From Pusillimonas sp. MFBS29 (GTDB lineage: Bacteria > Pseudomonadota > Gammaproteobacteria > Burkholderiales > Burkholderiaceae_B): DNA of 64,000 nt. Both the position numbers and the translations under genes were made by a program. Below are positions 1-9,631 of this stretch, piece by piece. Within the stretch, counting starts at the first letter, position 1; every line of letters begins with the position of its first letter. Under the pieces are notes generated by a model. The model had not been told where the DNA came from. It did no database searches and was given only the letters and a program-made list of their open reading frames with translations. The stretch spans positions 310,001 to 374,000 of the forward strand of contig NZ_JAJEWL010000002.1 of the NCBI RefSeq assembly GCF_020687695.1, in the 5' to 3' direction.

Positions 1-50
1 GGTTCGGGTGGGTCAGGTAGCCGCAGGTTTTTACAATAGGTTTTTGCTCC

Positions 51-887
51 ATGGGATTGTTCTCACGTAAAGAGGCCGCTTCTGATTCCGGTCGCCGGCC
101 CACATCGCGCGCATCATTGTCCAGTGAAGCTCAGGCCAACGAATTGCGTGGTCGTGCACGACGCAGGCTGATTGGGGCGTTGGCGCTGGTGCTGGCGGCC
201 GTTATCGTCGTACCCATGCTTTTCGATTCTTCCGTACCCGAGGAAGAGGTCCGCACACCCGTTGTGGTACCCGCCATAGTTCCGCCGGCCACCGATAATA
301 ATGTGGCGCTTGCTCCCACGGCTCCCGATGTATCCGGCACCAATACGCCAGCCAATGCCGGCACTGTAGTCCAGGATCCGGGCAGTGGCACTGTTCAGCA
401 ACCCGAGCCGGCGCAGCCTGAACCAGCTCCGGAAGAACCTAAACCTGAGCCGGCACCTGCCGAGTCTGAACCGGCCACACCCGAGCCGGCCAAGCCCGAA
501 CCGTCCAGGCCTGAGCCTGAACCGGCCAAGCCTGCTCCGGCGCCAGCCCCCAAGCCAAGCAAACCCCAAACCGAACGTACCGACGACGGCTCGGTCGCCA
601 TTGCCTTGCTGGAAGGGCGCAGCCCCGCGGCCAGCAAACCTGCACCTTCTGCAGGAAACTACATACTGCAGATCGCGGCCTACACCAACCAGGACGATGC
701 AAATGTCCGGCGCGATCGGCTCATTTCTGCGGGCGTGACCAACACTTATGTTGAGAAAGCCACCTCCGGCGGCAAGCCAACTTATCGCCTGCGGGTGGGG
801 CCTTTCCCCTCGCAGGAAGCCGCGCAGGCGGCACAGGCCCGGTTGCGGGCGCTGGGATATGACAACGGCTTTATTTCCACCAAGTGA
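51..887 (+). CDS. SPOR-domain cell-division/peptidoglycan-binding protein (DedD-like)
   Basis: 278 aa. The sequence shows a basic N-terminal cytoplasmic segment, one membrane helix at about residues 40-58, a long Pro/Glu/Ala-rich periplasmic linker at about 117-172, and a C-terminal SPOR domain at about 201-278. SPOR domains bind denuded septal peptidoglycan, and DedD/FtsN-like proteins of this shape act at the division site. It lies directly upstream of cvpA and purF, an order common in beta- and gammaproteobacteria, and its stop overlaps the cvpA start. The linker repeats Pro-Glu-Pro units and is probably an extended spacer. Family assignment is firm; the exact division role is inferred. 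Confidence 0.88.
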   Translation: MGLFSRKEAASDSGRRPTSRASLSSEAQANELRGRARRRLIGALALVLAAVIVVPMLFDSSVPEEEVRTPVVVPAIVPPATDNNVALAPTAPDVSGTNTPANAGTVVQDPGSGTVQQPEPAQPEPAPEEPKPEPAPAESEPATPEPAKPEPSRPEPEPAKPAPAPAPKPSKPQTERTDDGSVAIALLEGRSPAASKPAPSAGNYILQIAAYTNQDDANVRRDRLISAGVTNTYVEKATSGGKPTYRLRVGPFPSQEAAQAAQARLRALGYDNGFISTK

Positions 888-1372
888 CCAGCTTCGACTA
901 CCTGGTGTTGGCCATCCTGGGCGCGTCGGCCGTCCTGGGGTTGCTGCGCGGCCTGGTCAAGGAAGTCTTGTCGTTGCTGGCCTGTGTGGTGGCGTTTCTG
1001 TCAGCCATCTGGTGGGGCCCCGAAGTATCGATCTGGCTCACTAATCTGATTGAAAACAACTTGTTGCGAACGGCGGTTGCCTATGGCGTGGTATTCATCG
1101 TCATGATGCTGCTGGTAGGGTTGGTCAACATCACGCTGACCACGCTTATTAACAAAACCGGCCTGGGTCAGGCCGATCATGGGCTGGGCGGTTTATTCGG
1201 TTTGTTGCGGGGTGCGCTGATCGTATTGGTATTGGTGGCGTTGGCCGGTTATACCGAGCTGCCAGCCGAGCCCTGGTGGCGCGACGCCAAATTTTCAGGC
1301 CTGGTTGTCCAGGGCCTGCAACAGATCAAGCTGATGCTGCCTCCGTCCTTGTCGTCATGGTTACCTTATTGA
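884..1372 (+). CDS. cvpA: CvpA family inner-membrane protein
   Basis: 162 aa, starting with GTG inside a GTGA overlap with the stop of the SPOR gene, which suggests translational coupling. The protein has about four hydrophobic segments and the CvpA signature near its N-terminus (FDYLVLAILGASAVLGLLRG). CvpA was named for colicin V production; in other bacteria it is linked to envelope homeostasis. The cvpA-purF neighbourhood is conserved. No catalytic residues are known. Confidence 0.9.
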   Translation: MTSFDYLVLAILGASAVLGLLRGLVKEVLSLLACVVAFLSAIWWGPEVSIWLTNLIENNLLRTAVAYGVVFIVMMLLVGLVNITLTTLINKTGLGQADHGLGGLFGLLRGALIVLVLVALAGYTELPAEPWWRDAKFSGLVVQGLQQIKLMLPPSLSSWLPY

Positions 1373-1393
1373 TATCCTTTTCAGGAAAGTAAA

Positions 1394-2911
1394 ATGTGTG
1401 GAATTGTTGGGGTTGCCGCCAAAACCCCTGTAAATCAGCTGATTTACGATAGTCTGCTTTTGTTGCAGCACCGTGGCCAGGACGCAGCGGGCATAGCCAC
1501 CGCACAAGAGCAGTTCTTTAATATGTTCAAGGCCCATGGCCTGGTGCGCGATGTTTTCCGCACACGCAACATGCGCGCATTACCTGGTTGCAGCGGCCTG
1601 GGCCAGGTACGTTACCCCACGGCAGGATCCAGCGAGAGCGTAGACGAGGCCCAGCCTTTTTATGTCAATGCGCCTTTCGGCATTACATTTGTGCACAACG
1701 GCAACCTGACCAACTGGCGTGAATTGCGCGAAGAGTTGTTCCGCATAGACCGGCGCCATATCAATACCAATTCCGACTCCGAAGTCCTGCTCAATGTGTT
1801 CGCTCACGAGCTGCACCTGGCCGCCAGCGGCGGCGCACTCGATGAAGACGCTATTTTCAAGGCGGTGGCATCGGTGCACAGACGCGCTAAAGGTGCTTAT
1901 GCCGTGATTGCACAGATTGCCAATTACGGCATGGTCGCATTTCGCGACCCTCATGGAATCAGGCCGCTATGCATGGGCTCGAACGAGACCGGGCAGGGCG
2001 CTGAATGGATGTTCGCCTCCGAGTCCGTGGCCCTGACCGGTTGCGGCTTTACCCTGCAGCGTGACGTTGCACCCGGCGAGGCCGTATTCATCGATCTGGA
2101 CGGCAAGGTCAGCAGCCGCCAGTGTGCGACGGATCCGGTACATACCCCCTGCGTATTTGAATACGTATATTTTGCAAGGCCGGACTCCCTGATGGACGGT
2201 GTTTCCATCTACGATGCCAGGCTGAATATGGGCGAGTATCTGGGCGATAACGTGGCCAAGTCCTTGCGTCTGGGCGATATCGACGTGGTCATGCCCATAC
2301 CCGATTCTTCACGTCCGTCTGCCATGCAGCTGGCAGCGCGACTTGATCTGAGCTACCGCGAAGGCTTCATCAAGAATCGCTATATTGGTCGTACGTTCAT
2401 TATGCCGGGCCAGGCAGTACGCAAGAAGTCAGTGCGCCAGAAACTCAGTGCAATCGATATGGAATTTCGGGGCAAGAATGTGCTGCTGGTCGATGATTCC
2501 ATCGTGCGCGGCACCACTAGCCGTGAAATTGTCGATATGGCCAGGGCGGCCGGTGCGAACAAGGTGTACTTCGCCTCAGCGGCGCCGGCGGTGCGCTTCC
2601 CCAATGTGTATGGCATAGACATGCCCACACAGGCCGAGCTGATTGCCACCGGGCGAGATACCGAGGAAATTGCACGGGAAATTGGCGCCGATGGTCTGGT
2701 CTACCAGGACCTGCATGATCTGGAGCAATCCATACGCGACCTGAATCCGGCCATGACACAGTTCGAGTCGTCGTGCTTCAACGGACGCTACATTACCGGC
2801 GATATCGACCAGGCCTATCTCGAACGGCTCAGTGCCAGCCGTGGCCAAAGGCCTCAAGCCGGTGAAATGGCCACCAGCAACGATATGTCGGCCAATAACG
2901 ATTACGAATGA
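1394..2911 (+). CDS. purF: amidophosphoribosyltransferase
   Basis: 505 aa, the usual length. It catalyses the first committed step of purine synthesis, making 5-phosphoribosylamine from PRPP and glutamine. The class II glutamine amidotransferase nucleophile is Cys2 (MCGIVGV), exposed after removal of Met1. The C-terminal phosphoribosyltransferase domain carries the PRPP-binding loop [13 protein letters not shown]. It follows cvpA by about 20 bases, so the three genes look like one operon. Its stop codon abuts the convergent dsbB stop with no spacer. Confidence 0.97.
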   Translation: MCGIVGVAAKTPVNQLIYDSLLLLQHRGQDAAGIATAQEQFFNMFKAHGLVRDVFRTRNMRALPGCSGLGQVRYPTAGSSESVDEAQPFYVNAPFGITFVHNGNLTNWRELREELFRIDRRHINTNSDSEVLLNVFAHELHLAASGGALDEDAIFKAVASVHRRAKGAYAVIAQIANYGMVAFRDPHGIRPLCMGSNETGQGAEWMFASESVALTGCGFTLQRDVAPGEAVFIDLDGKVSSRQCATDPVHTPCVFEYVYFARPDSLMDGVSIYDARLNMGEYLGDNVAKSLRLGDIDVVMPIPDSSRPSAMQLAARLDLSYREGFIKNRYIGRTFIMPGQAVRKKSVRQKLSAIDMEFRGKNVLLVDDSIVRGTTSREIVDMARAAGANKVYFASAAPAVRFPNVYGIDMPTQAELIATGRDTEEIAREIGADGLVYQDLHDLEQSIRDLNPAMTQFESSCFNGRYITGDIDQAYLERLSASRGQRPQAGEMATSNDMSANNDYE

Positions 2912-3400
2912 TCAGACCGGGGCGTGGTCAGGGCGCATGAGCAGGGCGGCTACGCCCAGTGCTGTGATGACCAGGAACAGGCCCAGGCTCCATAAGGCGT
3001 ATTCAATTCCCAGCAGATCAACGCGGGCATCCATGCACGAGGCAAAGATGCCGAACAGCCAAGGGACGTTGGCATCCAGACCGCTATTGACCATGAAGCG
3101 GTCGGCGAACGTCATGTCGCAGGAAAACATCTTCGCTGCCACCGTGTACTGATACCAGGCGGCCAGGACGCCAGATATGCCCAGCAGAGTGACCAGCATC
3201 CCGGCCAGGCGTCGCAGGCCCGCGGCAATTCGGCCCGCCAGCAGGCCGAGCCAGCAGGTCAGGGCGATCACCACCAGCACCAGTCTTTGCAAGACACACC
3301 AGGCGCAGGGTTGCATGTCGAACACGTGCTGGGAAACCAGGGCGAATGTCAGGGCAGCAACGCAAAGCAGGGCGATCAGGTGCAGGATTCTGGATGGCAT
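2912..3400 (-). CDS. dsbB: disulfide bond formation protein B
   Basis: 162 aa with four predicted membrane helices. It re-oxidises periplasmic DsbA and passes electrons to quinone. The two essential cysteine pairs are present: Cys32/Cys35 in the first periplasmic loop (CAWC) and Cys94/Cys122 in the second. The reading frame is open up to 3526, but an ATG at 3400 gives the normal DsbB N-terminus (MPSRILHLI) and sits one base after the glnD stop, so coupling to glnD is likely. The gene is convergent with purF. Confidence 0.93.
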   Translation of the reverse strand: MPSRILHLIALLCVAALTFALVSQHVFDMQPCAWCVLQRLVLVVIALTCWLGLLAGRIAAGLRRLAGMLVTLLGISGVLAAWYQYTVAAKMFSCDMTFADRFMVNSGLDANVPWLFGIFASCMDARVDLLGIEYALWSLGLFLVITALGVAALLMRPDHAPV

Positions 3401-3401
3401 G

Positions 3402-6029
3402 TCAGTCGGTGTATTCAGTAGCTGGAGTGAGTGCAGGTACAGCGCTTCTGGGCTGGGAAGCATCCAGGGCGGCAAGCAGTTTACGTTCGAATTGCAATTG
3501 GACACGCGGATGGGCCAATGATTCACTTTCGATAATGAAAATGTCTTCGACCCGGTCGCCCAGGGTCAGGATCTTGGCCATCTTGAGGGTGATCTCGTGC
3601 TGGGCGAAAACCTGGGACAAGTTGTACAGCAAACCGGGCCGGTCGGCGGCCGTAACTGACAAACGCCAGGACGCACTGCGTTCGTCGGGTTGCAGCTCAA
3701 CGTTGGGAATCATGGGAAATACGCGGGCACGACGTGAACCAGGACGCCAGCTGGCATGACGGGTTGGACGCTCGCCTTCTTCGGAGGGTTGCTGCAGCTG
3801 CCCGGAAAGCTCGTGCTCGATCAACGTTGCGTTGGAGCGGTAATCCTTGTCGTGGGCCGGGAGCAAGACGACGAAGCTGTCCAGTGCCCAGCCATGCTTT
3901 GTCGTGTGTATGCGGGCGTCCTGCACGCTCAGGGAGCGGTGGTCGAAGTAAGCGCAAAGTGACACGAACAGGTCTTTGCGATCCTGGGTGTAGACCATGA
4001 CCTGCAGGGCTTCATTCTGGCCCAGCACTCTTACCTTGACCACGGGTTCGGGAGAGTTCACACGGTAGTACAGATGGCGGGTGTGCCAGGCTATTTCACT
4101 GGCTTCATGCCGCAGGAAATAGGCTACGTCCAGTTCGTCCCAGAATGCATCGCGACTTTCGTCACGCAAGCCCATCAGGCGTATGTCGGTTGCGGCGGCC
4201 GCCTTGCGCTGGGCAAGCACCGTGCCGGTATCGGGCTTTGCTCCGCCGAGGGCGGCAATGGTCTGCTGATACAGATCTTCCAGCAGCTTGCCTTTCCAGG
4301 AATTCCAGACTTTGGGACTGGTGCCGCGTATGTCGGCGACCGTGAGCAAATACAGTGCCGTGAGCTGACGCTCATTGCGCACGCAGCGCGCAAACTCGTG
4401 AACCACATCAGGGTCGCTCAGGTCTCTTTTTTGCGCGACGGTAGACATCAGCAGGTGCTGTCTGACCAGGAAGATGACCAGCTCCCGGTCTTCGCCGTCT
4501 ATGCCGTGGTCGTTGCAGAAACGGCGTACGTCTATGGCACCCAGTTCGGAGTGATCGCCGCCACGCCCCTTGGCAATGTCATGAAACAGCGCAGCCACGT
4601 AGAGCAGCCAATGCCGGTCAAAATTGGCAATCAGATGGCTGGCCAGCGGGTACTCCTGGGCATGTTCGGGCATGGTAAAGCGGCGCAGGTTGCGTACGAC
4701 CATCAGAATATGCTGATCCACCGTATAGGCATGAAACAGATCATGCTGCATCTGGCCGACGATGCGCCGGAATACCGGCAGATAACGAGGCAGGATGTTC
4801 ATCATCGTCATGCGCCGCAAGGCGTGCACGATACCGCGTGGCTGTTGCAGTATCTGTATGAACTGATGCCGGTTTACTGGATTGCGCCGGAATTGCGCAT
4901 CGATGCGACGGCGGGCATGCCACATGGCGCGCAGCGCCTGTGCCGACATGCCGACGATTTCCTGGCGTTCCTGCATGACCAGAAAGACGCGGAACAGCAA
5001 GGCCGGATTGCGCTCGAAGCCATCATCACGACGCAGGCTCAGGCGGTTCCGGACAATGCAGAAGTGATCGTCTATGTTTCGTATCTGAACGTCCGGCATG
5101 GGAAACAGCAGCTCTTCTATGCTTTGCATAAGCATCGCATTGAGCTGGCTTACCACGCGAGCTGCCCAGTAGTAGCGCTGCATCAGGATTTCGCTGGGAC
5201 GGCGGGTTTTGCTGGCCTCAAATCCGTAAATGGCTGCAAGTTTGGGCTGCAGGTCAAAAAGAACGCGATCTTCACGCCGGCCGGCCAGCAGATGCAGTTC
5301 GATGCGCAGCCGCTTGAACGCCTGGTCAGCACGGCGCAGCGCCCGAAACTCGGCCACCGTCAGAAGGTCTGATTTGGCAATTTCACGCCAGGTACGGCCC
5401 TGGCCGGCTGCCTGGGCCAGCCACTGAACCACCTGTAGGTCGCGCAACCCTCCGGGCGCTTCCTTGCAATTGGGTTCCAGGGCATAGGGGGTATCCTGGT
5501 GGCGGGCATGGCGCTGCTGCATCTCCGAGCGCTTGGCCTGAAAAAAAGTTTGTGCGTCGAGCTGTTCCTGCATTCTATGGCGCAGCTGTGCCACAAGGTT
5601 CTTGCTACCCAGCAGCCAGCGTGCTTCCATCAGCGAGGTTTCCACGGTGATGTCGTTGGCGGCTTCCTGCCTGCACTCGGAAATGGTGCGCACGCTGTGG
5701 CCCGGTTCGACACCCAGATCCCACATGGCCGCCACGAAAGCCTCTATCATGCGTGTGCTCTCGCTGCTGGGCTGTTCGCTGAGCAGGATCAGCACATCGA
5801 CATCAGAATAAGGATACAGCTCCCCGCGCCCATAGCCGCCGACGGCAACCAGGGCCGCACCGGCGGGTAAGGGGTAGATTCGTACCAGATCCCGTAAGGT
5901 CTGGTCGGTGGCGCGCCGCAGTGCCGTCAACAGGGCATCGGGGCGCAGATGCTGGCGAAATGCGGCGATGGCTTCTGCCTTGCGGGCGGCCAGCTGGTCG
6001 CGCAGGTCGGCTACTGCCTGCCCATGCAT
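3402..6029 (-). CDS. glnD: bifunctional PII uridylyltransferase/uridylyl-removing enzyme
   Basis: 875 aa from the ATG at 6029. The frame stays open to 6449, but that extension runs antiparallel through map and is not GlnD-like. Domains in order: nucleotidyltransferase with GGYGRGE at 64-70 and the metal-binding DVD at 76-78; an HD phosphohydrolase domain (HDIAKGRGGDHS); and two C-terminal ACT domains. GlnD senses glutamine and uridylylates or deuridylylates PII, controlling nitrogen assimilation. An AAAGGCG ribosome-binding site precedes the chosen start. It lies 23 bases after map. Confidence 0.95.
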   Translation of the reverse strand: MHGQAVADLRDQLAARKAEAIAAFRQHLRPDALLTALRRATDQTLRDLVRIYPLPAGAALVAVGGYGRGELYPYSDVDVLILLSEQPSSESTRMIEAFVAAMWDLGVEPGHSVRTISECRQEAANDITVETSLMEARWLLGSKNLVAQLRHRMQEQLDAQTFFQAKRSEMQQRHARHQDTPYALEPNCKEAPGGLRDLQVVQWLAQAAGQGRTWREIAKSDLLTVAEFRALRRADQAFKRLRIELHLLAGRREDRVLFDLQPKLAAIYGFEASKTRRPSEILMQRYYWAARVVSQLNAMLMQSIEELLFPMPDVQIRNIDDHFCIVRNRLSLRRDDGFERNPALLFRVFLVMQERQEIVGMSAQALRAMWHARRRIDAQFRRNPVNRHQFIQILQQPRGIVHALRRMTMMNILPRYLPVFRRIVGQMQHDLFHAYTVDQHILMVVRNLRRFTMPEHAQEYPLASHLIANFDRHWLLYVAALFHDIAKGRGGDHSELGAIDVRRFCNDHGIDGEDRELVIFLVRQHLLMSTVAQKRDLSDPDVVHEFARCVRNERQLTALYLLTVADIRGTSPKVWNSWKGKLLEDLYQQTIAALGGAKPDTGTVLAQRKAAAATDIRLMGLRDESRDAFWDELDVAYFLRHEASEIAWHTRHLYYRVNSPEPVVKVRVLGQNEALQVMVYTQDRKDLFVSLCAYFDHRSLSVQDARIHTTKHGWALDSFVVLLPAHDKDYRSNATLIEHELSGQLQQPSEEGERPTRHASWRPGSRRARVFPMIPNVELQPDERSASWRLSVTAADRPGLLYNLSQVFAQHEITLKMAKILTLGDRVEDIFIIESESLAHPRVQLQFERKLLAALDASQPRSAVPALTPATEYTD

Positions 6030-6052
6030 GGTTGAGTCGCCTTTATACAGGA

Positions 6053-6859
6053 TCAGACTGCCCGGATCAGGGCAGGAGGCTCGCGCATGCCTTCGGAAAC
6101 AGTCAGAACCTCGTAACCCGTGTCGGTTACCAGAATGCTGTGCTCCCATTGGGCGGACAGGCTGTGGTCGCGGGTTACGACCGTCCAGCCATCGGCCAGG
6201 GTGCGGATTTCCTTGCGGCCGGCATTGAGCATGGGTTCGATGGTGAAGATCATGCCTGCTTCGAGCTTCTGGCCTGCACCGGGCTTGCCATAATGCAGGA
6301 CCTGGGGATCCTGGTGAAACTTGCGCCCTACACCGTGGCCGCAGTACTCGCGCACCACCGAAAATCCGTTTTTCTCGGCATGCTGCTGTATGGCGTGGCC
6401 GATGTCTCCGAGGGTTGCCCCGGGGCGGACTTGCTCTATGCCCAGCCACATGCTTTCGTAGGTGGTTTCGGTAAGGCGCCGCGCCAGGATGGAAGGCTCG
6501 CCTATGTAGTACATGCGGCTGGTGTCGCCGAACCAGCCGTCCTTGATGACCGTGACGTCGATATTCATGATGTCACCGTTCTTCAGAACTTTGTCGCCAG
6601 GTATGCCATGGCAGATGACATGGTTCACCGATGTGCAGATGGAGGCGGGGAAGGGCGTGTAGCCAGGAGGCGCGTAACCCACCGTGGCGGACTTGACGTT
6701 CAGCTCGTTGGTGATGAAATCCATGCACAGTCTGTCGAGTTCGCCCGTGGTGATTCCGGCGCGTACATGCGGCTCCAGGTAGTCCAGCGTGGCGGCGGCG
6801 GCCTGGCAGGCGGCGCGCATTTTATTCAGATCTGTAGGGTCGGTAACGAGACTGCTCAT
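6053..6859 (-). CDS. map: type I methionine aminopeptidase
   Basis: 268 aa, normal for type I enzymes. It removes the initiator methionine from nascent proteins. The metal-ligand pattern is visible: Asp in NIDVTV, Asp in GWFGDTS, His in GHGVGRKFH, Glu in FTIEPML, and Glu in WEHSILVT. It is transcribed divergently from rpsB, an arrangement common in proteobacteria, and lies upstream of glnD on the same strand. Confidence 0.96.
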   Translation of the reverse strand: MSSLVTDPTDLNKMRAACQAAAATLDYLEPHVRAGITTGELDRLCMDFITNELNVKSATVGYAPPGYTPFPASICTSVNHVICHGIPGDKVLKNGDIMNIDVTVIKDGWFGDTSRMYYIGEPSILARRLTETTYESMWLGIEQVRPGATLGDIGHAIQQHAEKNGFSVVREYCGHGVGRKFHQDPQVLHYGKPGAGQKLEAGMIFTIEPMLNAGRKEIRTLADGWTVVTRDHSLSAQWEHSILVTDTGYEVLTVSEGMREPPALIRAV

Positions 6860-6866
6860 GGATGGC

Positions 6867-6896
6867 TTGAATTGATTGGTGAAAAAATAGTAGAAT
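6867..6896 (+). promoter_or_regulatory. candidate sigma-70 promoter of rpsB
   Basis: TTGAAT (6867-6872) and TAGAAT (6891-6896) are separated by 18 bases in the map-rpsB intergenic region. They would give an rpsB leader of roughly 165 bases containing the inverted repeat at 6932-6970. Read by eye only. Confidence 0.4.
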
Positions 6897-6931
6897 TATA
6901 GGCTTTCTTGGAATTTCAAGAAGAGCATTGC

Positions 6932-6970
6932 CCCGGGAAACACTAGTGGTTTCACTAGCGGTTTACCGGG
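6932..6970 (+). promoter_or_regulatory. inverted repeat in the rpsB leader
   Basis: A near-perfect inverted repeat: the left arm begins CCCGGGAAAC and continues ACTAGTG; the right arm is CACTAGCGGTTTACCGGG. It would fold into a long hairpin about 100 bases before the rpsB ATG. There is no U-tract after it, so it is not a classical terminator. In E. coli the rpsB 5' leader mediates autoregulation by S2; a similar role here is inference. Confidence 0.5.
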
Positions 6971-7066
6971 AACCCAAAATCGCGTGTTGGGCGACAAAAG
7001 GGTGTTCGGTAATTAAAGTATATCGGATACACGCCTGGCACAAGACCAAACCCTTGGAGAATTCAA

Positions 7067-7816
7067 ATGTCTTTAATGCGTGAAATGCTGGAAGCCGGTG
7101 TGCACTTTGGCCACCAAACCCGTTACTGGAACCCCAAGATGGCACCGTACATCTTCGGTCACCGTAACAAGATCCACATCGTCAACCTCGAACAGACCGT
7201 CGTCAAGTATCAGGAAGCAGCCAAATTCGTGCGCCAGCTGGCAGCACGTGGCGGCAACATCCTGTTCGTTGGCACCAAGCGCGCTGCACGCGAGCTGGTG
7301 GCCGCCGAAGCCGCACGTTGCGGCATGCCTTATGTCGACAGCCGCTGGCTGGGTGGCATGATGACCAACTTCAAGACCGTCAAGACTTCGGTCAAGCGTC
7401 TGAAAGAAATGGAAGCGCAAGTTGCTGAAGGCGCAACCGAGCGCATGAGCAAGAAAGAAGCGCTGATGTTCGAACGTGAGCTCGAAAAGCTGAACAAGGG
7501 CATTGGTGGCATCAAAGACATGAACACGCTGCCTGATGCTTTGTTTGTCATCGACGTTGGCTATCATAAAATTGCCGTTGCCGAGGCACGCACGCTGGGC
7601 ATTCCCGTTGTGGCCGTTGTTGATACCAACCACTCGCCCGACGGCGTTGACTACGTCATCCCTGGTAACGATGACTCCGCCAAGGCTATTGCCTTGTATG
7701 CGCGTGGCATGGCTGACGCTGTACTGGAAGGCCGCGAGCAGAACCTGAACGGTCTGGTCGAAGAGCTGGCCGAAGGCGACGAAGAGTTTGTCGAGATCGA
7801 AGAAGAGCGCGAATAA
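7067..7816 (+). CDS. rpsB: 30S ribosomal protein S2
   Basis: 249 aa. It starts [23 protein letters not shown], a near-invariant S2 N-terminus, and ends in an acidic tail. The ribosome-binding site is TTGGAG, ten bases before the ATG. It is the first gene of the conserved rpsB-tsf-pyrH-frr run. S2 is an essential small-subunit protein assembled late, near the S1 site. Confidence 0.98.
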   Translation: MSLMREMLEAGVHFGHQTRYWNPKMAPYIFGHRNKIHIVNLEQTVVKYQEAAKFVRQLAARGGNILFVGTKRAARELVAAEAARCGMPYVDSRWLGGMMTNFKTVKTSVKRLKEMEAQVAEGATERMSKKEALMFERELEKLNKGIGGIKDMNTLPDALFVIDVGYHKIAVAEARTLGIPVVAVVDTNHSPDGVDYVIPGNDDSAKAIALYARGMADAVLEGREQNLNGLVEELAEGDEEFVEIEEERE

Positions 7817-7824
7817 GCGTTAAT

Positions 7825-7904
7825 GCCCGGCCAGCGCCGGGCCGTGGCTGCTCTTGCGGGCAGCCCCAACGCCTGTTTTGCATCTGCCCCGGTTCAGCCG
7901 GGGC
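7825..7904 (+). terminator. three tandem hairpins between rpsB and tsf
   Basis: Three GC-rich inverted repeats follow the rpsB stop: 7825-7842 (GCCCGGC/GCCGGGC), 7846-7865 (GGCTGC/GCAGCC) and 7886-7904 (GCCCCGG/CCGGGGC). The third is followed by GTGTTTTAGT. They are placed to act as a partial terminator or processing site that would lower tsf relative to rpsB transcripts. Seen by eye; function inferred. Confidence 0.5.
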
Positions 7905-7929
7905 GTGTTTTAGTCAACTGGAGAAAATA

Positions 7930-8808
7930 GTGGCTCAAATTACCGCATCCATGGTTAAAGAACTGCGCGAGAAAACCGACGCTCCCATGATGGAGTGCAA
8001 AAAGGCACTGACCGAAGCCGACGGCGATCTGGCGCGTGCTGAAGAGATTCTCCGCGTAAAGCTGGGCAACAAGGCCAGCAAAGCTGCTACACGTATTACC
8101 GCTGAAGGCCTCATCGGCCTGCATATTGCCGCAGACGGCAAACGCGGAACCGTCGTCGAAGTCAATTGTGAAACTGACTTTGTTGCCAAGAACGACGACT
8201 TCATCGGCTTCATCAACGAAGTGGCCGAGCTCATTACCGAAAAGAATCCCGCCGACGTCGCTGCCCTGGGTGAACTGCCCATGCGTGATGGTACCGTCGA
8301 AAGCGTTCGCGCCGCACTGGTCGGCAAAATTGGCGAAAACATGAGCGTGCGTCGCTTTGAACGTTACGAAACAGCCAACCAACTGGCCAGCTACGTACAC
8401 GGTGGCCGGATCGGTGTACTGGTCGATATCAACGGTACCGAAGAAGTGGGCAAAGACGTGGCCATGCACATTGCTGCGACCAAGCCCAAGGCTCTGGACG
8501 CCAGCGGTGTCGCCCCCGAAGTCATTGCAGCCGAACGCTCCGTCGCCGAGCAGAAAGCCGCAGAATCGGGCAAGCCCGCCGAGATCGTGACCAAGATGGT
8601 CGAAGGCTCGATCCAGAAGTTCCTGAAAGAAGTTACCTTGCTGTCCCAGCCGTTCGTCAAGAACGACAAACAAACCGTTGAGCAGATGCTCAAGGAAAAA
8701 GGCGCCAGTATTTCCCGCTACGCCTTGTATGTCGTGGGTGAAGGCATAGAGAAAAAGTCGGAAGACTTCGCAGCAGAAGTCGCCGCAGCCGCTGCCGGTA
8801 ACGCTTAG
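7930..8808 (+). CDS. tsf: elongation factor Ts
   Basis: 292 aa. The start is GTG ([20 protein letters not shown]), nine bases after a CTGGAG ribosome-binding site. The N-terminal UBA-like domain carries [12 protein letters not shown], matching the TD-G-MM-CK-AL signature of EF-Ts. It exchanges GDP for GTP on EF-Tu. It is separated from rpsB by 113 bases filled with hairpins. Confidence 0.98.
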   Translation: MAQITASMVKELREKTDAPMMECKKALTEADGDLARAEEILRVKLGNKASKAATRITAEGLIGLHIAADGKRGTVVEVNCETDFVAKNDDFIGFINEVAELITEKNPADVAALGELPMRDGTVESVRAALVGKIGENMSVRRFERYETANQLASYVHGGRIGVLVDINGTEEVGKDVAMHIAATKPKALDASGVAPEVIAAERSVAEQKAAESGKPAEIVTKMVEGSIQKFLKEVTLLSQPFVKNDKQTVEQMLKEKGASISRYALYVVGEGIEKKSEDFAAEVAAAAAGNA

Positions 8809-8828
8809 TAGCGCATTCGGCTAAAAAA

Positions 8829-8856
8829 TCGGGCTTTCGGCATCACGAAAGCCCGA
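8829..8856. terminator. perfect 11-bp stem between tsf and pyrH
   Basis: TCGGGCTTTCG at 8829-8839 pairs perfectly with CGAAAGCCCGA at 8846-8856 around a 6-base loop. Six A residues precede it on the plus strand (8823-8828), so the U-tract of an intrinsic terminator exists only for minus-strand transcription. On the plus strand it may still attenuate read-through from tsf into pyrH. Confidence 0.6.
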
Positions 8857-8901
8857 CTCTGGCTTAAACTCTCGTTGGTTTGTTTACCTGGGATACTACC
8901 T

Positions 8902-9618
8902 ATGACCACCCGATCGTATAAGCGTGTTCTTCTCAAACTTTCCGGCGAGGCGCTGATGGGGGAAGACGCGTTTGGGATCAATCGCGCCACCATCTTGCGC
9001 ATGACTGAAGAAATAGCCGAAGTCGCCGCAATGGGCGTCGAGCTGGCGATAGTCATCGGTGGCGGCAATATTTTCCGTGGTGTTGCGCCTGGCGCACAAG
9101 GCATGGACCGCGCAACGGCCGACTACATGGGTATGATGGCGACCGTCATGAATGCCCTGGCCCTGCAAGATGCACTCAAGAACCGCGGTATCGATGCCCG
9201 CGTGCAGTCTGCACTGAATATCGACCAGGTCGTCGAGCGCTATATACGGCCGAAGGCATTGCGATACCTGGAAGAAGGCAAGGTTGTTATCTTTGCCGCC
9301 GGCACCGGCAACCCTTTCTTTACCACCGATACGGCGGCCGCATTGCGCGGCGCGGAAATCGGTGCTGAAATCGTACTCAAGGCAACCAAGGTCGACGGCA
9401 TATACAGCGCCGACCCCAACAAGGATCCGGAAGCCACTCGCTATGCGCGCATCAGCTTCGACGAAGCCATTGTGCGCCGGCTGGAAGTGATGGACGCCAC
9501 GGCGTTTGCGCTTTGCCGTGATCAGAAGTTGCCCATCAAGGTATTTTCCATCAATAAGTCCGGCGCCCTGAAACGGGCAGTTTCGGGCGGAGATGAAGGC
9601 ACACTGGTGCACGTTTGA
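8902..9618 (+). CDS. pyrH: UMP kinase
   Basis: 238 aa from the ATG at 8902 ([20 protein letters not shown]). An upstream TTG at 8875 is in frame but would add an unusual extension. This is the bacterial hexameric amino-acid-kinase-type UMP kinase, forming UDP for nucleotide and peptidoglycan precursor synthesis. The glycine-rich GGGNIFRG segment and [13 protein letters not shown] are typical of the family. It lies between tsf and frr as in most proteobacteria. Confidence 0.97.
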   Translation: MTTRSYKRVLLKLSGEALMGEDAFGINRATILRMTEEIAEVAAMGVELAIVIGGGNIFRGVAPGAQGMDRATADYMGMMATVMNALALQDALKNRGIDARVQSALNIDQVVERYIRPKALRYLEEGKVVIFAAGTGNPFFTTDTAAALRGAEIGAEIVLKATKVDGIYSADPNKDPEATRYARISFDEAIVRRLEVMDATAFALCRDQKLPIKVFSINKSGALKRAVSGGDEGTLVHV

Positions 9619-9631
9619 CAAAGGAATAATA

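Noticed and set aside
400-560. Repeated Pro-Glu coding units as a tandem DNA repeat
   Set aside because: The units are degenerate and match a linker expected in SPOR proteins, not a separate repeat element.
4074-5372. 432-codon frame antisense to glnD
   Set aside because: No motif or signal was recognised, and glnD accounts fully for the region.
6030-6449. Upstream extension of glnD by 140 codons
   Set aside because: It overlaps map out of frame, is Arg/His/Pro-rich, and has no GlnD similarity; the ATG at 6029 has a better ribosome-binding site.
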